Shown: one piece after another, positions 8,505 to 17,690 of the stretch
Numbering within the stretch: position 1 is the stretch's first letter
Layout of the letters: each line of letters opens with the position of its first letter
NCBI GenBank assembly: GCA_022821495.1
Contig: JAJEDN010000061.1
Location: 98,117-162,116 of the forward strand
Direction: 5' to 3'
DNA: 64,000 nucleotides
Source of the DNA: Candidatus Poribacteria bacterium
GTDB lineage: Bacteria > Poribacteria > WGA-4E > WGA-3G
Program-made: the position numbers and the translations under genes
Notes under the pieces: model-generated
Databases searched by the model: none
Seen by the model: the letters and a program-made list of their open reading frames with translations, nothing else
Told to the model about the DNA's origin: nothing

Positions 8505-9048
8505 GGTATCGCCGGAGTCCAGGCATTCTACAGGAAAAGACACGCAGAATTGCGAGAAGATCGGCAGTAAGTTCTTCTTCGGGACTGTAAACAGTTCCGT
8601 TGAGAACCACGATTTCTCCACCGTTTTGTTCGACCAAGAACTGTATGATTTCGCCGCCGAAACGGGCGAGTCGATCCCGATGGGCAACAACAAGGCGGAG
8701 TTTATCGCCTCGCAAGATGCGTTCCAATAAGGTTCTAAGCCCTTTTCGCTTGAAGTTGATACCGCTACCGAAGTCTTCGATGATTTCTGCATCCGGGTAG
8801 TGTTTCCGCAAGTAAGCAACTTGGGAGGCAAGAGCGTCTGATTGCGATTTTCCACTAACTCGGCAGTATCCAATGGTAATAATATCTGTTCGGGTTTGGG
8901 CATCTATGAAACTTTGGACATCATACCTACGATGCCCGCCTCCTGTTCTTATGCAGGTAATTTCTCCCGCACGTTCCATCCGACGCAGATGTTCTACTGT
9001 GATTCCGAGCGTCTGCGCTGCTGCTCGTGGGGGTTTATAGTTTTTCAT
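8443..9048 (-). CDS. tnpA: IS607 serine recombinase (TnpA)
   Basis: 201 residues from the ATG at 9048. The upstream ATG at 9066 is rejected because it lies across the -10 box. The N-terminus is a MerR-like DNA-binding helix (PPRAAAQTLGITVEHLRRME, GGHRRYD), followed by a resolvase domain with catalytic Ser65 in YCRVSGKSQ, then RLVVAHRDRLARFG and the IS607-typical tail LTADLLAILRVFSCRMPGLRRYRDQ. It catalyses strand exchange of the element. The gene appears intact. Confidence 0.93.
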   Translation of the reverse strand: MKNYKPPRAAAQTLGITVEHLRRMERAGEITCIRTGGGHRRYDVQSFIDAQTRTDIITIGYCRVSGKSQSDALASQVAYLRKHYPDAEIIEDFGSGINFKRKGLRTLLERILRGDKLRLVVAHRDRLARFGGEIIQFLVEQNGGEIVVLNGTVYSPEEELTADLLAILRVFSCRMPGLRRYRDQIKEDRNLSDSGTESDAS

Positions 9049-9054
9049 ACCATC

Positions 9055-9083
9055 ATTATACCACACAAAAACAGATTTATCAA
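9055..9083 (-). promoter_or_regulatory. tnpA promoter, apparently giving a leaderless transcript
   Basis: Read on the minus strand: -35 TTGATA (9083-9078), a 17-base spacer, and -10 TATAAT (9060-9055) with extended TGTGG in front. The expected start of transcription falls at or within a base or two of the tnpA ATG (9048). The -35 is part of the CCTTGATAAATCT direct repeat, so the recombinase's own end sequence overlaps its promoter. Confidence 0.75.
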
Positions 9084-9320
9084 GGTTTATTTAGATTTAT
9101 CAAGGTTTAGAAGTGTTTAGGAGCAACTCCTTATTGCTATTGGATCTGTTCGCGTAAATGCAAAAAAATGTGGGTTATTCTGAATTTTACTTCATAACTT
9201 CATATTTTGTCAACTTCCTTTATATAAATGCAGAGATGTCCAGTTCTTCTGTCGGTGAAATCTCCGAATCCCGAAACGCTAATTCACCAGTATCTCACCT
9301 GTCTGGCGAAATTTCTTAGA

Positions 9321-9581
9321 TTAGCGACCTAATGCATCTAATTCGGCACGAAAACGCTTTTCACTGGCAGCAAGCAAATCTTCGATGACTTGCTCCGTAC
9401 TTCCGGACTCCGCTACAAGCGATTCCATCTGTTCTACCGCAAAAGAGTGAACATGGCTAAAACAATTCTGAGGAGATTTGTCAAGATGGTTCCCAACGTT
9501 TAGACTCAACACTAACAAAAGTGCTTTTTCCAATCTTTCGATACGTTCGTCACGCGCTTTAAGTTCTTCCAATATATCCAT
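9321..9581 (-). CDS. Small hypothetical protein, coiled-coil N-terminus
   Basis: 86 residues with no family recognised. Residues 1-25 (LEELKARDERIERLEKALLL) have a heptad-like charged helix; the C-terminus is again helical and acidic/basic (IEDLLAASEKRFRAELDALG). A weak GGA-rich ribosome site lies before the ATG. It sits alone between the IS607 element and the sugar-kinase operon. It could be a real small gene or a chance frame; codon use looks like the neighbours. Confidence 0.5.
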   Translation of the reverse strand: MDILEELKARDERIERLEKALLLVLSLNVGNHLDKSPQNCFSHVHSFAVEQMESLVAESGSTEQVIEDLLAASEKRFRAELDALGR

Positions 9582-10006
9582 TTGCTTTTTCCAACCCAGC
9601 CCTTTATCCCCCTGTGAAGAGGTGGGAGGGCGGCAGACATGTGCGTGAGGTGCGCCGCAGTGCCACCCAAACCGGTGTTATAGAGTATACCAGAAAACAG
9701 AAAAATTACAAATAACGTGAGCTTGGAAAAAAGTATTAAACATCAGAATAGGCACAATTTTTAGCGATGAAACCCCCTAAATCCCCCTTATCAGGGGGAC
9801 TTTAAGAGCAGATGTGTCCATCCTAAGTATTTATCAACGCACGTTACAAATAATTCATCCATACCCACTGCATCCATACCCACTGTTACATTGGTGTGAC
9901 ATTTTAACGGAAAATTGAATGTCTTGGGTAATCAAAAACCAAATCTTGAATTAATTTGCAACCTGTTGTATGATAGCCGCATCTTGTATCAAGGAGAAAC
10001 ACAGCA
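9582..10006. other. Intergenic region with repeat fragment, tandem 15-mer and kinase promoter
   Basis: 425 bases without a gene. It holds a solitary interior module of the MITE-like family (9771-9808: CCCCCT ... AGGGGG stem), two tandem copies of a 15-mer starting CATCCATACCC (9856-9885), and the promoter described separately. The first 100 bases look like degenerate sequence with no feature I can name. Confidence 0.6.
9946..9974 (+). promoter_or_regulatory. Sigma-70-like promoter of the sugar-kinase operon
   Basis: TTGAAT (9946-9951), a 17-base spacer and TATGAT (9969-9974). A start of transcription near 9981 would leave a short leader holding AAGGAG (9991-9996) before the ATG at 10007. Confidence 0.65.
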
Positions 10007-11512
10007 ATGAGCCTTTTGGGAATTGATGTCGGCACAACAGGGTGCAAAGTCATCGCATTTCGCGAGGACGGGACGCTGCTTGCACAGGCGTATGGCGAAT
10101 ATCCGTTGATCCATCCGCAACCCGGTTGGTCAGAACTCGACGCAAATATCGTTTGGGAGAATGTCGCAACCGGTATTCAACAGGTCGCCGCAGAAACAAA
10201 AGCCGACCCGATTGAAGCAATCAGCGTCGCCTCGCAGGGTGAGGCGGTGACACCGGTATCCGCTACGGGACAAATTTTAGCGAACGCAATTACAACTTTC
10301 GACGCTCGCACAGCAGGCATCTGTGACGCATTAAAGCAACACATAACACCGCTGGAAGTGATGCAAATCACAGGAATGCCGATCAGTGATATTCATACCC
10401 TTCCGAAGCTGATCTGGATACAGCAGCATCAGCCCGATATCTATCGGCAGGTATCGAAATTCCTCGGTTTTGAAGATTTCGTCTACTTCAAACTCGGTAT
10501 TCCGCCCGTAGTGGACTATTCCCTCGCGGCACGCACGATGGCTTTTGACATTATCGACAAATGCTGGTCAGAAAAGATGCTCGGTTTAGCAGATGTGGAT
10601 GCCTCTCTTTTCCCAGAAACTGCGCCGTCAGGGACCGTCATCGGTGAAGTGGGGGCTGAGATCGCTGGTGAACTCGGTCTCCCGAAAGGTGTCGTCTGTG
10701 TTACCGGTGGACACGACCAACCCTGTGGTGCTTTAGGTGCCGGAATTATTCGGAGCGGTGAGGTCATGGATGCGACTGGTACCGTTGAATGTATCGCTCC
10801 CGCCTTCACGGAACCTGTCATCAATCAGCAGATGATAGACGGGAATTTCGCCTGTTATCCGCATGTTGTTGACGGATTGTATGTCACACTTGGTTTCGTA
10901 TCAAGCGGCGGTGTCGTGCTGCGGTGGTATAGAGATACCCTTGCCCAGGCAGAAGTCGCTCAGGCTGAGGCAGAAGGACGTGATGTCTATGACATACTGC
11001 TCGAAGACATTCCTGATTCCCCCCGGACAGCGATGGTGCTACCCCACTTTACGGGTTCAGGGACCCCTGCGCTTGATTTAGAATCGAAAGGCGCGATTGT
11101 CGGATTAACACTCTCGACGACGAAGGGTGAACTCGTCAAAGCGGTATTGGAAGGCATCAGTTACGAGATTAAACAAAATCTCGCTATGTTGCAAGATGCA
11201 GGCGTTGTCATAAACGAGGTGCGTGCTATCGGTGGCGGTGCGAAATCTGAGAAGTGGCTTCAGTTGAAAGCAGATATGTTCGGGAAAAAGGTCATCGCTT
11301 TGGATATTTCGGAGGGGGTCTGCCTCGGCACGGCTATCCTTTCTGGGACTGCGATCGGTAAGTATGATTCTATTGCGTCAGCCGTTGATCAGTTAGTCAC
11401 ACCACGCGACACATACTATCCGCGCGCGGAAATCGCCCAACAATACGATGAAAAGTTGAAAGCATATTCACAAATTTATCCCGCACTACGCGACCTGAAT
11501 TACGAATTGTAA
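10007..11512 (+). CDS. FGGY-family carbohydrate kinase (xylulokinase-like)
   Basis: 501 residues, the usual length for FGGY kinases. The N-terminal ATPase lobe opens with LLGIDVGTTGCKVIAF; GGHDQPCGALGAGII and DATGTVECIAP lie in the middle, and the second ATP site is the C-terminal AIGGGAKSEKWLQLKADMFG. These enzymes phosphorylate a pentulose or related polyol in the cytoplasm. Xylulose is the obvious guess because a xylose isomerase lies elsewhere in the window (38178-39230), but the specificity residues cannot be judged by eye. A ROK kinase follows 36 bases downstream. Confidence 0.88.
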   Translation: MSLLGIDVGTTGCKVIAFREDGTLLAQAYGEYPLIHPQPGWSELDANIVWENVATGIQQVAAETKADPIEAISVASQGEAVTPVSATGQILANAITTFDARTAGICDALKQHITPLEVMQITGMPISDIHTLPKLIWIQQHQPDIYRQVSKFLGFEDFVYFKLGIPPVVDYSLAARTMAFDIIDKCWSEKMLGLADVDASLFPETAPSGTVIGEVGAEIAGELGLPKGVVCVTGGHDQPCGALGAGIIRSGEVMDATGTVECIAPAFTEPVINQQMIDGNFACYPHVVDGLYVTLGFVSSGGVVLRWYRDTLAQAEVAQAEAEGRDVYDILLEDIPDSPRTAMVLPHFTGSGTPALDLESKGAIVGLTLSTTKGELVKAVLEGISYEIKQNLAMLQDAGVVINEVRAIGGGAKSEKWLQLKADMFGKKVIALDISEGVCLGTAILSGTAIGKYDSIASAVDQLVTPRDTYYPRAEIAQQYDEKLKAYSQIYPALRDLNYEL

Positions 11513-11548
11513 CGCAGTTTGAAATACATTGAATCGGAAAGAGAATCG

Positions 11549-12520
11549 ATGGAAACACACGTTGTCGGAATTGACATCGGCGGCACTAAACTTGCCACCG
11601 TCGTCGCTGATAGCACCGGACATATCTTGGGCAAAGTACGGAAACCGACGCTTGCAGAAAAAGGACCGGCATACGCGCTCGAGTTGCTTTTTGATATGGT
11701 GCGTGAAACGGTTGAACAGGCAGGCTTGGCGCAGCGGTCAATTTCAGCGATAGGTGTCAGCTGCGGCGGTCCGTTGGATACAAAAACCGGGATCGTCTAT
11801 TCACCACCGAACTTACCGGGTTGGGACGCGCTCCCTCTCAAGACGGCGCTTGAATCCGAATTCCAGATACCCGTAACGATTGAGAACGACGCGAATGCAA
11901 GTGCTCTGGCAGAATTCAGGTTCGGCGGTGGGCGCGGCTATAGTGCTGTCCTCTATATGACGATGAGCACAGGCATCGGTGGCGGTATTGTTATTAATGG
12001 TGATATCTATCACGGTGCCAATGATAGTGCAGGCGAGGTCGGACATCAGATCCTTCTACCCGACGGCCCTCTTTGTGGATGTGGCAAACGCGGGTGTCTT
12101 GAGGCACTCTGTTCGGGGCCCGCTATCGCGCTTCGCGCGCAAGGTGCGATACGCGCACAACTCGCAGATGGAACGGCATCAGCGACAACACTCTTAAACC
12201 TTGCTAACAACAGTATCGAAAATGTTAAGTCCGAGCATGTACTTCAAGCGGCGCGGATAGGTGATGCGTTAGCGTTACAACTGGTTGCGGAAACTGCATA
12301 TTACATGGGGTGGGGTATCGCAAATTTGGTAAACATTTTGAATCCCGACATCGTTTTATTAGGAACGATTGCAATCGCTGCCGGAGACCTTTTGCTCAAC
12401 CCAATTCGGGAGACGGTTTCAAAACTCGCGATGACGCGTCCCGCAGAAGCCGTTAAAATCGCACCCGCACAGTTAGGGGATGCATTAGGCGACCTCGCGG
12501 CTGTTGCATTGGTTGTCTGA
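11549..12520 (+). CDS. ROK-family sugar kinase (glucokinase-like)
   Basis: 323 residues from the ATG at 11549, preceded by GGAAAGAG; the frame also opens at TTG 11519 but the ATG is better placed. Phosphate-binding GIDIGGTKLATVVAD is at the N-terminus, catalytic Asp in ENDANASALAEF, and the zinc-binding ROK signature in GHQ ... CGCGKRGCLEALCSG with all Cys present. No N-terminal HTH, so an enzyme rather than a ROK repressor. It likely phosphorylates glucose, N-acetylmannosamine or a similar sugar and is probably cotranscribed with the FGGY kinase. Confidence 0.9.
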   Translation: METHVVGIDIGGTKLATVVADSTGHILGKVRKPTLAEKGPAYALELLFDMVRETVEQAGLAQRSISAIGVSCGGPLDTKTGIVYSPPNLPGWDALPLKTALESEFQIPVTIENDANASALAEFRFGGGRGYSAVLYMTMSTGIGGGIVINGDIYHGANDSAGEVGHQILLPDGPLCGCGKRGCLEALCSGPAIALRAQGAIRAQLADGTASATTLLNLANNSIENVKSEHVLQAARIGDALALQLVAETAYYMGWGIANLVNILNPDIVLLGTIAIAAGDLLLNPIRETVSKLAMTRPAEAVKIAPAQLGDALGDLAAVALVV

Positions 12521-12600
12521 AATCATTGTTACGTACTCGCGCTCACCCCACTCGGGGTGAGGTCTTCTAACTTCGCTACGGATTGTGGATTTGACTATAT

Positions 12601-12691
12601 TAGGACTTACGCAAAAAGCAGTAATTTCATTATTTTAACCCCCTAAATCCCCCTTATCAGGGGGACTTTGAGAGGAAATGCGTAAGTCCTA
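12601..12691. repeat. MITE-like element, CCCCCT-type interior (copy 1)
   Basis: Perfect 13-bp terminal inverted repeats TAGGACTTACGCA (12601-12613) and TGCGTAAGTCCTA (12679-12691) enclose an interior with a CCCCCT ... AGGGGG stem. There is no coding capacity. The last 27 bases before the SIS-domain gene carry that gene's GGAGG ribosome site, so the element sits in its 5' region. Confidence 0.88.
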
Positions 12692-12718
12692 TATATTATG
12701 GAGGATTGAAAAAACAAG

Positions 12719-13282
12719 ATGGAGAGAATTCAAGGCTACATTTCACATCTTCAAGGTGCTTTAGAACGCCTTTCCTTGGAAGATGTCCAACGTTCTATAG
12801 ATGTTATTATGGAGGCGTATTACGCCGAAAAACAGATCTTTGTGATTGGCAACGGCGGAAGTGCTTCCACAGCATCGCATCTCGCCTGTGATCTCGGAAA
12901 AGGCACAAGCGTCCCGGGGAAACCCCGTTTCCGGGTGATTAGTTTGACAGACAACGTCGCAACAATGAGCGCGTGGTCCAACGATGTTTCCTATGAGGAT
13001 GTTTTCGTAGAACAACTGAAAAATCTTGTGAACCCTGAAGATGTCGTTATCGGTATCAGTGCAAGTGGCAACTCCGAGAACGTGATCCGGGCGATGCAAC
13101 ACGCCAACGAGATTGGATGCAAAACAATCGGGTGGAGCGGTTTTGGCGGTGGCGCGTTGGCAACGATCTGCGATGTGAACGTCGTCGTAGATAGCAATCA
13201 ATACGGTCCCGTTGAAGATGTCCATTTAATTCTAAACCATGTGCTTCACGCATGGGTCCGGGAAGAATTGACCTCAACTTAA
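12719..13282 (+). CDS. SIS-domain sugar-phosphate isomerase, GmhA/DiaA-like
   Basis: 187 residues, a single SIS domain. GNGGSASTASHLACDL near residue 45 and GISASGNSENVIRAM are the phosphosugar-binding loops, and the ending EDVHLILNHVLHAW matches the C-terminal helix of phosphoheptose isomerase. In GmhA the metal site uses His and Glu in the first loop; here His is present but the Glu position appears to be Asp, so a sedoheptulose-7-phosphate isomerase is likely but DiaA-like or another SIS role remains open. Its ribosome site is GGAGG at about 12701. Confidence 0.82.
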   Translation: MERIQGYISHLQGALERLSLEDVQRSIDVIMEAYYAEKQIFVIGNGGSASTASHLACDLGKGTSVPGKPRFRVISLTDNVATMSAWSNDVSYEDVFVEQLKNLVNPEDVVIGISASGNSENVIRAMQHANEIGCKTIGWSGFGGGALATICDVNVVVDSNQYGPVEDVHLILNHVLHAWVREELTST

Positions 13283-13312
13283 CTGGTTGCTATTGTAAAA
13301 TTGTAAATGATC

Positions 13313-13342
13313 TTGACGCGTGAGGTTGCCTTAAGATATAAT
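13313..13342 (+). promoter_or_regulatory. Promoter of the NfeD/FloA operon
   Basis: TTGACG (13313-13318), an 18-base spacer, and a consensus TATAAT (13337-13342). The leader would be about 90 bases and contains AAGGAG just before the ATG at 13438. Confidence 0.65.
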
Positions 13343-13437
13343 TCAATTAGTCGTTAATTGTTAAAATTATTGCCAAAACACTTCAGGACTGAAAAAAGTG
13401 GAACTTGGAATCCGAACCACGGATAAGGAGTGGTTTC

Positions 13438-14952
13438 ATGAGACGCAAAACAGACCTTCTGGGTTACATACTCCTTCTAATCGTCGGATGTCTCTCTGTT
13501 AATGGTAGTCTGTTCGCGCAGGACATCGCGCAGGTTTACGTCATAGATATACGCAACGAGATCGGCAGTGGGCTTGGTACTTATATCAGTGATGGTATTC
13601 AGTTAGCCGAGGCAGCTGGTGCCGATGCAATCGTTTTTGATGTTGATACGCCCGGCGGCAGGGTTGATTCCGCTGTAAATATCATCCGCGCCATTCAAGA
13701 CACGCAAATTCCGACGATCGCTTTTGTGAATCGGCAGGCAATCTCAGCCGGAGCGATGATCTCTATCGCTTGCAATCAGATTGTGATGACTTCAGGCGGC
13801 ACGATCGGTGATTCCGCTCCTGTTAATATACAAGGACAAGAGGTCGGCGAAAAAGCGATCTCCTATATTCAAGGGACAATTCGCGCCACCGCTGAACGCG
13901 AGAACCGAAATCCTGATATTGCTGAAGCTATGGTGGACAAAGAACTTGTTCTTGTGAAACTGAAAGACGGTCAGATTATCAAACTCCTTCCTGAAGAATA
14001 CGCGACCCGTGAAGAGGAAGGGGAAGAGATGGAAATCCTCTGCGCGCAAGGGAAATTACTCACGCTATCCACCCGTCAAGCACTCGAATACCGGTTCGCT
14101 GATGCGGAGGCGGAAACCCTCACAGCGTTATTGGCACAGTACGAGATTGTTGAAGTTGCCGGGACCAAGATGCCTCTGACAGAAGAAGCGATCATGCAAC
14201 GGCAGCGCGAATACGGTTTCTCGGAAGTCAATCGTTTGAAAACACTGACAGATGCGCGTATTACGAAAGTCAGGGCAACGCTTGCTGATAAAATTGTGTT
14301 TTTTCTTACCAACCCATTCATCAGTTCGCTCCTACTTTCCTTGGGACTTCTCGGTATCTTTATAGAAATCCGTTCGCCGGGTTTCGGAGTCCCTGGGCTT
14401 CTCGGTTTAATCTGTGTAGGGCTCTTTTTCGGTGGACACATGCTGACGCGAATTGATGCCGGATGGGCATTCCTGCTGTTTATGCTCGGGATCGCGTTAA
14501 TCGCATTAGAAATTTTTGTGATTCCTGGCTTCGGTATCGCTGGTATCCTCGGTATTGTATTAATGTTGGGCAGTGTTTTCTTCGTTTTTGATGGGGCTTA
14601 CAACTTGAGTACGGCTGTTTTATGGCTCTCAATATCTGTGATTTTGACTTCCGCATTAACTATTCTCGCCGCGTTTTTGTTACCCGAAACACGGCTTTTC
14701 CAAAGGTTTGCTTTGTCAACAGTCATGGATACTGACATGGGGTATCACTCCGCCAGTGCAGAAGATTTTCAGGCGTATCTCGGGCAATCGGGGACGGCTT
14801 TAACGCCTTTGCGACCCTCTGGAACGGCGCGAATCGCTGATAGAAGGGTCGATGTTGTCACAGTTGGCGATTTCATCCCGCAGCATAGCAATGTTAGAGT
14901 TGTAGAAGTTGAAGGTTCTAAGGTTTTCGTGGAAGCGGTTGAGGAGGCTTAA
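13438..14952 (+). CDS. NfeD-family membrane serine protease (long form)
   Basis: 505 residues from the ATG at 13438, which follows AAGGAG; the frame opens further upstream without a good site. A signal peptide is followed by a ClpP-like protease domain: FDVDTPGGRVDSAVNIIRAI, then the nucleophile region RQAISAGAMISIACNQIVM and SGGTIGDSAPV. The C-terminal third has about four membrane segments (around residues 290-415) and ends in an NfeD OB-fold domain (GTALTPLRPSGTARIADRRVDV). Long NfeD proteins cleave membrane stomatin/flotillin partners; the FloA genes that follow fit this. Confidence 0.9.
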   Translation: MRRKTDLLGYILLLIVGCLSVNGSLFAQDIAQVYVIDIRNEIGSGLGTYISDGIQLAEAAGADAIVFDVDTPGGRVDSAVNIIRAIQDTQIPTIAFVNRQAISAGAMISIACNQIVMTSGGTIGDSAPVNIQGQEVGEKAISYIQGTIRATAERENRNPDIAEAMVDKELVLVKLKDGQIIKLLPEEYATREEEGEEMEILCAQGKLLTLSTRQALEYRFADAEAETLTALLAQYEIVEVAGTKMPLTEEAIMQRQREYGFSEVNRLKTLTDARITKVRATLADKIVFFLTNPFISSLLLSLGLLGIFIEIRSPGFGVPGLLGLICVGLFFGGHMLTRIDAGWAFLLFMLGIALIALEIFVIPGFGIAGILGIVLMLGSVFFVFDGAYNLSTAVLWLSISVILTSALTILAAFLLPETRLFQRFALSTVMDTDMGYHSASAEDFQAYLGQSGTALTPLRPSGTARIADRRVDVVTVGDFIPQHSNVRVVEVEGSKVFVEAVEEA

Positions 14953-14989
14953 CGGGCTTCTCATTGCTTGATGTATTTGGGGGATAATT

Positions 14990-15469
14990 ATGTGGTTTCT
15001 AATTTTCCTCATCAGTTTCGGAATCCTATTGGTATTTATTGAACTATTAATCCTTCCCGGATTCGGTGCAGCAGGTATACCCGGGTGCCTACTTATACTC
15101 ATAGGTTTCGGTGTTGCATTATGGAAGTTCGGGTGGCAGACGGCACTGACTTCTACCGGGATAACACTCGTATTGGTCATTCCATTAGCAATAATTGGAT
15201 TATCAGTACTCCGTAAAACGTCTGTTGGGCAAGCGTTCATCTTGAGTAATGCGCAAAATAAAGAGGAAGGTTTCCAAGCACCACCGTCGGAATTAGCAAG
15301 TTTGGTCGGTAAATCTGGTAAAACACTCACGCCTTTGCGACCCGCAGGTGCCGCCTTAATCAGTGGAAATCGCGTTGATATTGTTACACAAGGCGAATTT
15401 GTTGCTCCGGAAACTGATATTGAAGTAATTTTTGTGGAAGGAAATCGCGTCGTAGTTCGTAGTTTATAA
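14990..15469 (+). CDS. NfeD-family membrane protein, short form (OB-fold)
   Basis: 159 residues: two or three membrane segments (residues 1-85), then an NfeD C-terminal OB-fold (GKTLTPLRPAGAALISGNRVDIVTQGEFV) closely like the end of the preceding gene. It lacks the protease domain. Short NfeD proteins are partners of flotillin-like proteins. It lies 37 bases after the long NfeD gene; the similarity suggests that it arose by partial duplication. Confidence 0.88.
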   Translation: MWFLIFLISFGILLVFIELLILPGFGAAGIPGCLLILIGFGVALWKFGWQTALTSTGITLVLVIPLAIIGLSVLRKTSVGQAFILSNAQNKEEGFQAPPSELASLVGKSGKTLTPLRPAGAALISGNRVDIVTQGEFVAPETDIEVIFVEGNRVVVRSL

Positions 15470-15651
15470 TAGAATAGTTGTAGGTTATAAGTCTTTAGTT
15501 GTAAGTTAAGAGATAACTTATGGTTGTTCATCTTTGGGTAACCGTCGGTGCCTCAATTAGGTAACAACAGTTACAAAGAGATGATCAAACATCAGAGACC
15601 GGTCTTATAACTAACAACTAATAACTTATAACTATTCATAGGAGACAGGTA
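15470..15651. repeat. Dispersed GTTATAAGT/ACTTATAAC-type repeat
   Basis: The interval between short NfeD and the first FloA gene is filled with words such as GTTATAAGT, AGTTGTAAGTTAAGAG on the left and ATAACTAACAACTAATAACTTATAAC on the right (split words of an imperfect long inverted repeat). It is related to the GTTATCAGTT family seen at 43350, 47908 and 61243. AGGAGA before ATG 15652 is the ribosome site. Confidence 0.6.
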
Positions 15652-16551
15652 ATGGTAGATCTATTTACAGGCGGTATAGCCCTTGTTGTTCTAATTTTTA
15701 TTATCGCGTTTTTTTGGTTCGTTCCCGTTGGACTTTGGATTGCCGCTATTGCCGCGGGTGTCCCGCTCCGTATCTTTGATCTGATCGGAATGCGTCTCAG
15801 ACGCGTAAATCCGAATATTATTGTCAAGGGTTTGATCAGTGCGCACAAAGCGGGTTTGAAGGTGATAACTTCTGAATTAGAGGCGCATTACCTCGCTGGG
15901 GGTAATGTGCTCAATGTCGTCAGCGCCCTCATCGCGGCAGATAAAGCGAGAATTGAGCTTACCTTTCAACGCTCCGCCGCTATTGACTTGGCTGGACGTG
16001 ATGTATTTGAAGCCGTTCAGATCAGTGTCAACCCGCGTGTGATAACCACGGCTCGCATCAGCGCACTCGCTTTGGACGGTGTTGAATTAATAACAACTGT
16101 CCGTATCACCGTGCGAACGAACATCAATCGGCTTGTCGGTGGTGCGGGTGAGGAGACGATCATCGCGCGGGTCGGTGAAGGGATCATCAGCGCGATCGGT
16201 GCCTCTGAGACCTATGAAGATGTACTCGAAAACCCCGACATCATCTCTAAAACGGTATTAGATCGTGGGCTTGACGCAGGAACCGCTTTTGAAATCCTCT
16301 CGATTGATATCGCTGATGTCAATGTTGGGAAAAATATCGGAGCAGAACTTCAAGCCGAGCAAGCCGAGGCTGACCTCGTTGTCGCACAAGCGAAGGCAGA
16401 AGAACGTCGCGCAATGGCGGTCGCCCGAAAACAACAGATGACAGCAAACGTTCAGGAGATGCGCGCAAAGGTGGTTGAGGCTGAAGCGGAAGTCCCACGA
16501 TCCCTCGCAAACGCGTTCCGTGAAGGCAACTTAAACATTGGAGAGCAATAA
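15652..16551 (+). CDS. floA: Flotillin-like protein FloA, paralogue 1
   Basis: 299 residues of the FloA (UPF0365) type: one N-terminal membrane segment ([22 protein letters not shown]), then the SPFH-type domain with [30 protein letters not shown] and [10 protein letters not shown], and a C-terminal helical coiled region rich in Ala/Glu ([20 protein letters not shown]). FloA proteins scaffold membrane microdomains. It ends soon after the coiled region, shorter than the second copy and than typical FloA. Confidence 0.9.
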   Translation: MVDLFTGGIALVVLIFIIAFFWFVPVGLWIAAIAAGVPLRIFDLIGMRLRRVNPNIIVKGLISAHKAGLKVITSELEAHYLAGGNVLNVVSALIAADKARIELTFQRSAAIDLAGRDVFEAVQISVNPRVITTARISALALDGVELITTVRITVRTNINRLVGGAGEETIIARVGEGIISAIGASETYEDVLENPDIISKTVLDRGLDAGTAFEILSIDIADVNVGKNIGAELQAEQAEADLVVAQAKAEERRAMAVARKQQMTANVQEMRAKVVEAEAEVPRSLANAFREGNLNIGEQ

Positions 16552-16608
16552 CCCTGATACTCTGGGCGCGGTCGGGCGATCACGTCGTATCAATGGAGAA
16601 AAATAAAT

Positions 16609-17643
16609 ATGACACCAACAATTGTTGCAATTATTGCTGTTGCGATAGTTCTATTCCTGATTATTCTCAGTTGGCTCGTTCCAATCGGGTTGTGGATTAC
16701 CGCTATTGCGGCAGGCGTTAAAGTAGGGATTTTCGATCTCGTTGCGATGCGTTTACGGCGTGTCCCACCGACTGCGATTGTGGAACCGCAGATTAACGCA
16801 ACGAAGGCTGGGTTAAGCCTGTCTCTTGACGATCTTGAAGCACATTTTCTTGCAGGTGGACGTGTCGCGAGTGTTGTCGCAGCACTTATTGCAGCGGATA
16901 AAGCGAACATTGCCCTCGGTTTCGCACAAGCCGCCGCAATTGATCTCGCGGGTAGAGATGTTTTACAAGCCGTCCAAGTTAGTGTTACACCGGAGATTAT
17001 TGATATTCCGAGTCAGGACGATGCCAATAGCGGTATTACTGCTGTTGCTCGCGACGGTATCCAGTTAATTGTGAAGGCGCGCGTTACCGTGAGAGCCGAT
17101 ATTGACCGGCTCGTCGGGGGTGCTACTGAAGATACCATCCGCGCAAGGGTCGGCGAAGGGATTATCACTACGATCGGTTCATCGGGGAGCCACAAAGAAG
17201 TTTTGGAAAACCCTGTCCGTATTTCAGAAACAGTCCTTGCTAAAGGCTTAGCCGCTGGAACCGCCTTTGAAATTCTATCTATTGATATAGCCGATATAAA
17301 CGTCGGTGAGAACGTCGGTGCTAAATTGCAAACGGATCAAGCGGAAGCGGAACTCAAGATTGCACGCGCGAAAGCTGAGGAGCAACGCGCACGCGCACAA
17401 GCCGAAGAAGAAGAGAATAAGGCACTCGTTGAAGAGATGACGATCAAACTTATTGAGGCTGATGCTGAAGTACCCCTCGCGATTGCTGATACGCTTACTT
17501 CCGAAAGGATGAGCGTTATGGATTATTATGAACTCCGGAATATTCTCGCGGATACCGAGATGCGACAGTCTATTGCGTCACCTGTTACTCAAGGGCAGGA
17601 GATAGATACAACCCGATCTTCGCATTCGCTTGGACTTTCATAG
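16609..17643 (+). CDS. floA: Flotillin-like protein FloA, paralogue 2
   Basis: 344 residues with the same plan as the preceding gene: membrane segment (residues ~6-30), [50 protein letters not shown], coiled [19 protein letters not shown] and a full C-terminus ([19 protein letters not shown]) that is the standard FloA ending. The [28 protein letters not shown] block is nearly shared with copy 1. Two FloA genes in tandem suggest hetero-oligomers. Confidence 0.92.
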   Translation: MTPTIVAIIAVAIVLFLIILSWLVPIGLWITAIAAGVKVGIFDLVAMRLRRVPPTAIVEPQINATKAGLSLSLDDLEAHFLAGGRVASVVAALIAADKANIALGFAQAAAIDLAGRDVLQAVQVSVTPEIIDIPSQDDANSGITAVARDGIQLIVKARVTVRADIDRLVGGATEDTIRARVGEGIITTIGSSGSHKEVLENPVRISETVLAKGLAAGTAFEILSIDIADINVGENVGAKLQTDQAEAELKIARAKAEEQRARAQAEEEENKALVEEMTIKLIEADAEVPLAIADTLTSERMSVMDYYELRNILADTEMRQSIASPVTQGQEIDTTRSSHSLGLS

Positions 17644-17690
17644 CAGGTACTCTAAAGAAACCGTAACGCTATCCGATAAAGGAGAAAACG

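Larger units (their letters stand above)
7258..9118 (-). mobile_element. IS607-family insertion sequence (serine recombinase tnpA + tnpB)
   Basis: A MerR-HTH/serine-recombinase tnpA (9048-8443) overlaps a tnpB (8504-7350), which is the standard IS607 order. The left end holds two direct copies of CCTTGATAAATCT (about 9070-9110) ahead of tnpA; the other end is the hairpin-rich region after tnpB. IS607 elements make no target duplication and insert at GG, so both ends given here are estimates. Confidence 0.8.

Noticed and set aside
8505..8903. N-terminal extension of the TnpB frame by 133 residues
   Set aside because: It lies in another frame of the intact tnpA and shows no TnpB similarity; the GTG at 8504 gives the standard N-terminus.
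9049..9066. ATG at 9066 as tnpA start
   Set aside because: The codon lies across the -10 box, so it would not be on the transcript.
12542..12561. CTCACCCC/GGGGTGAG hairpin as a terminator of the ROK gene
   Set aside because: A good stem but without a T-run; it may only be another repeat, so it was not listed as a terminator.
14800..15531. 243-residue antisense frame over the short NfeD gene
   Set aside because: It runs against two well-supported NfeD genes and into the dispersed repeat; no motif.
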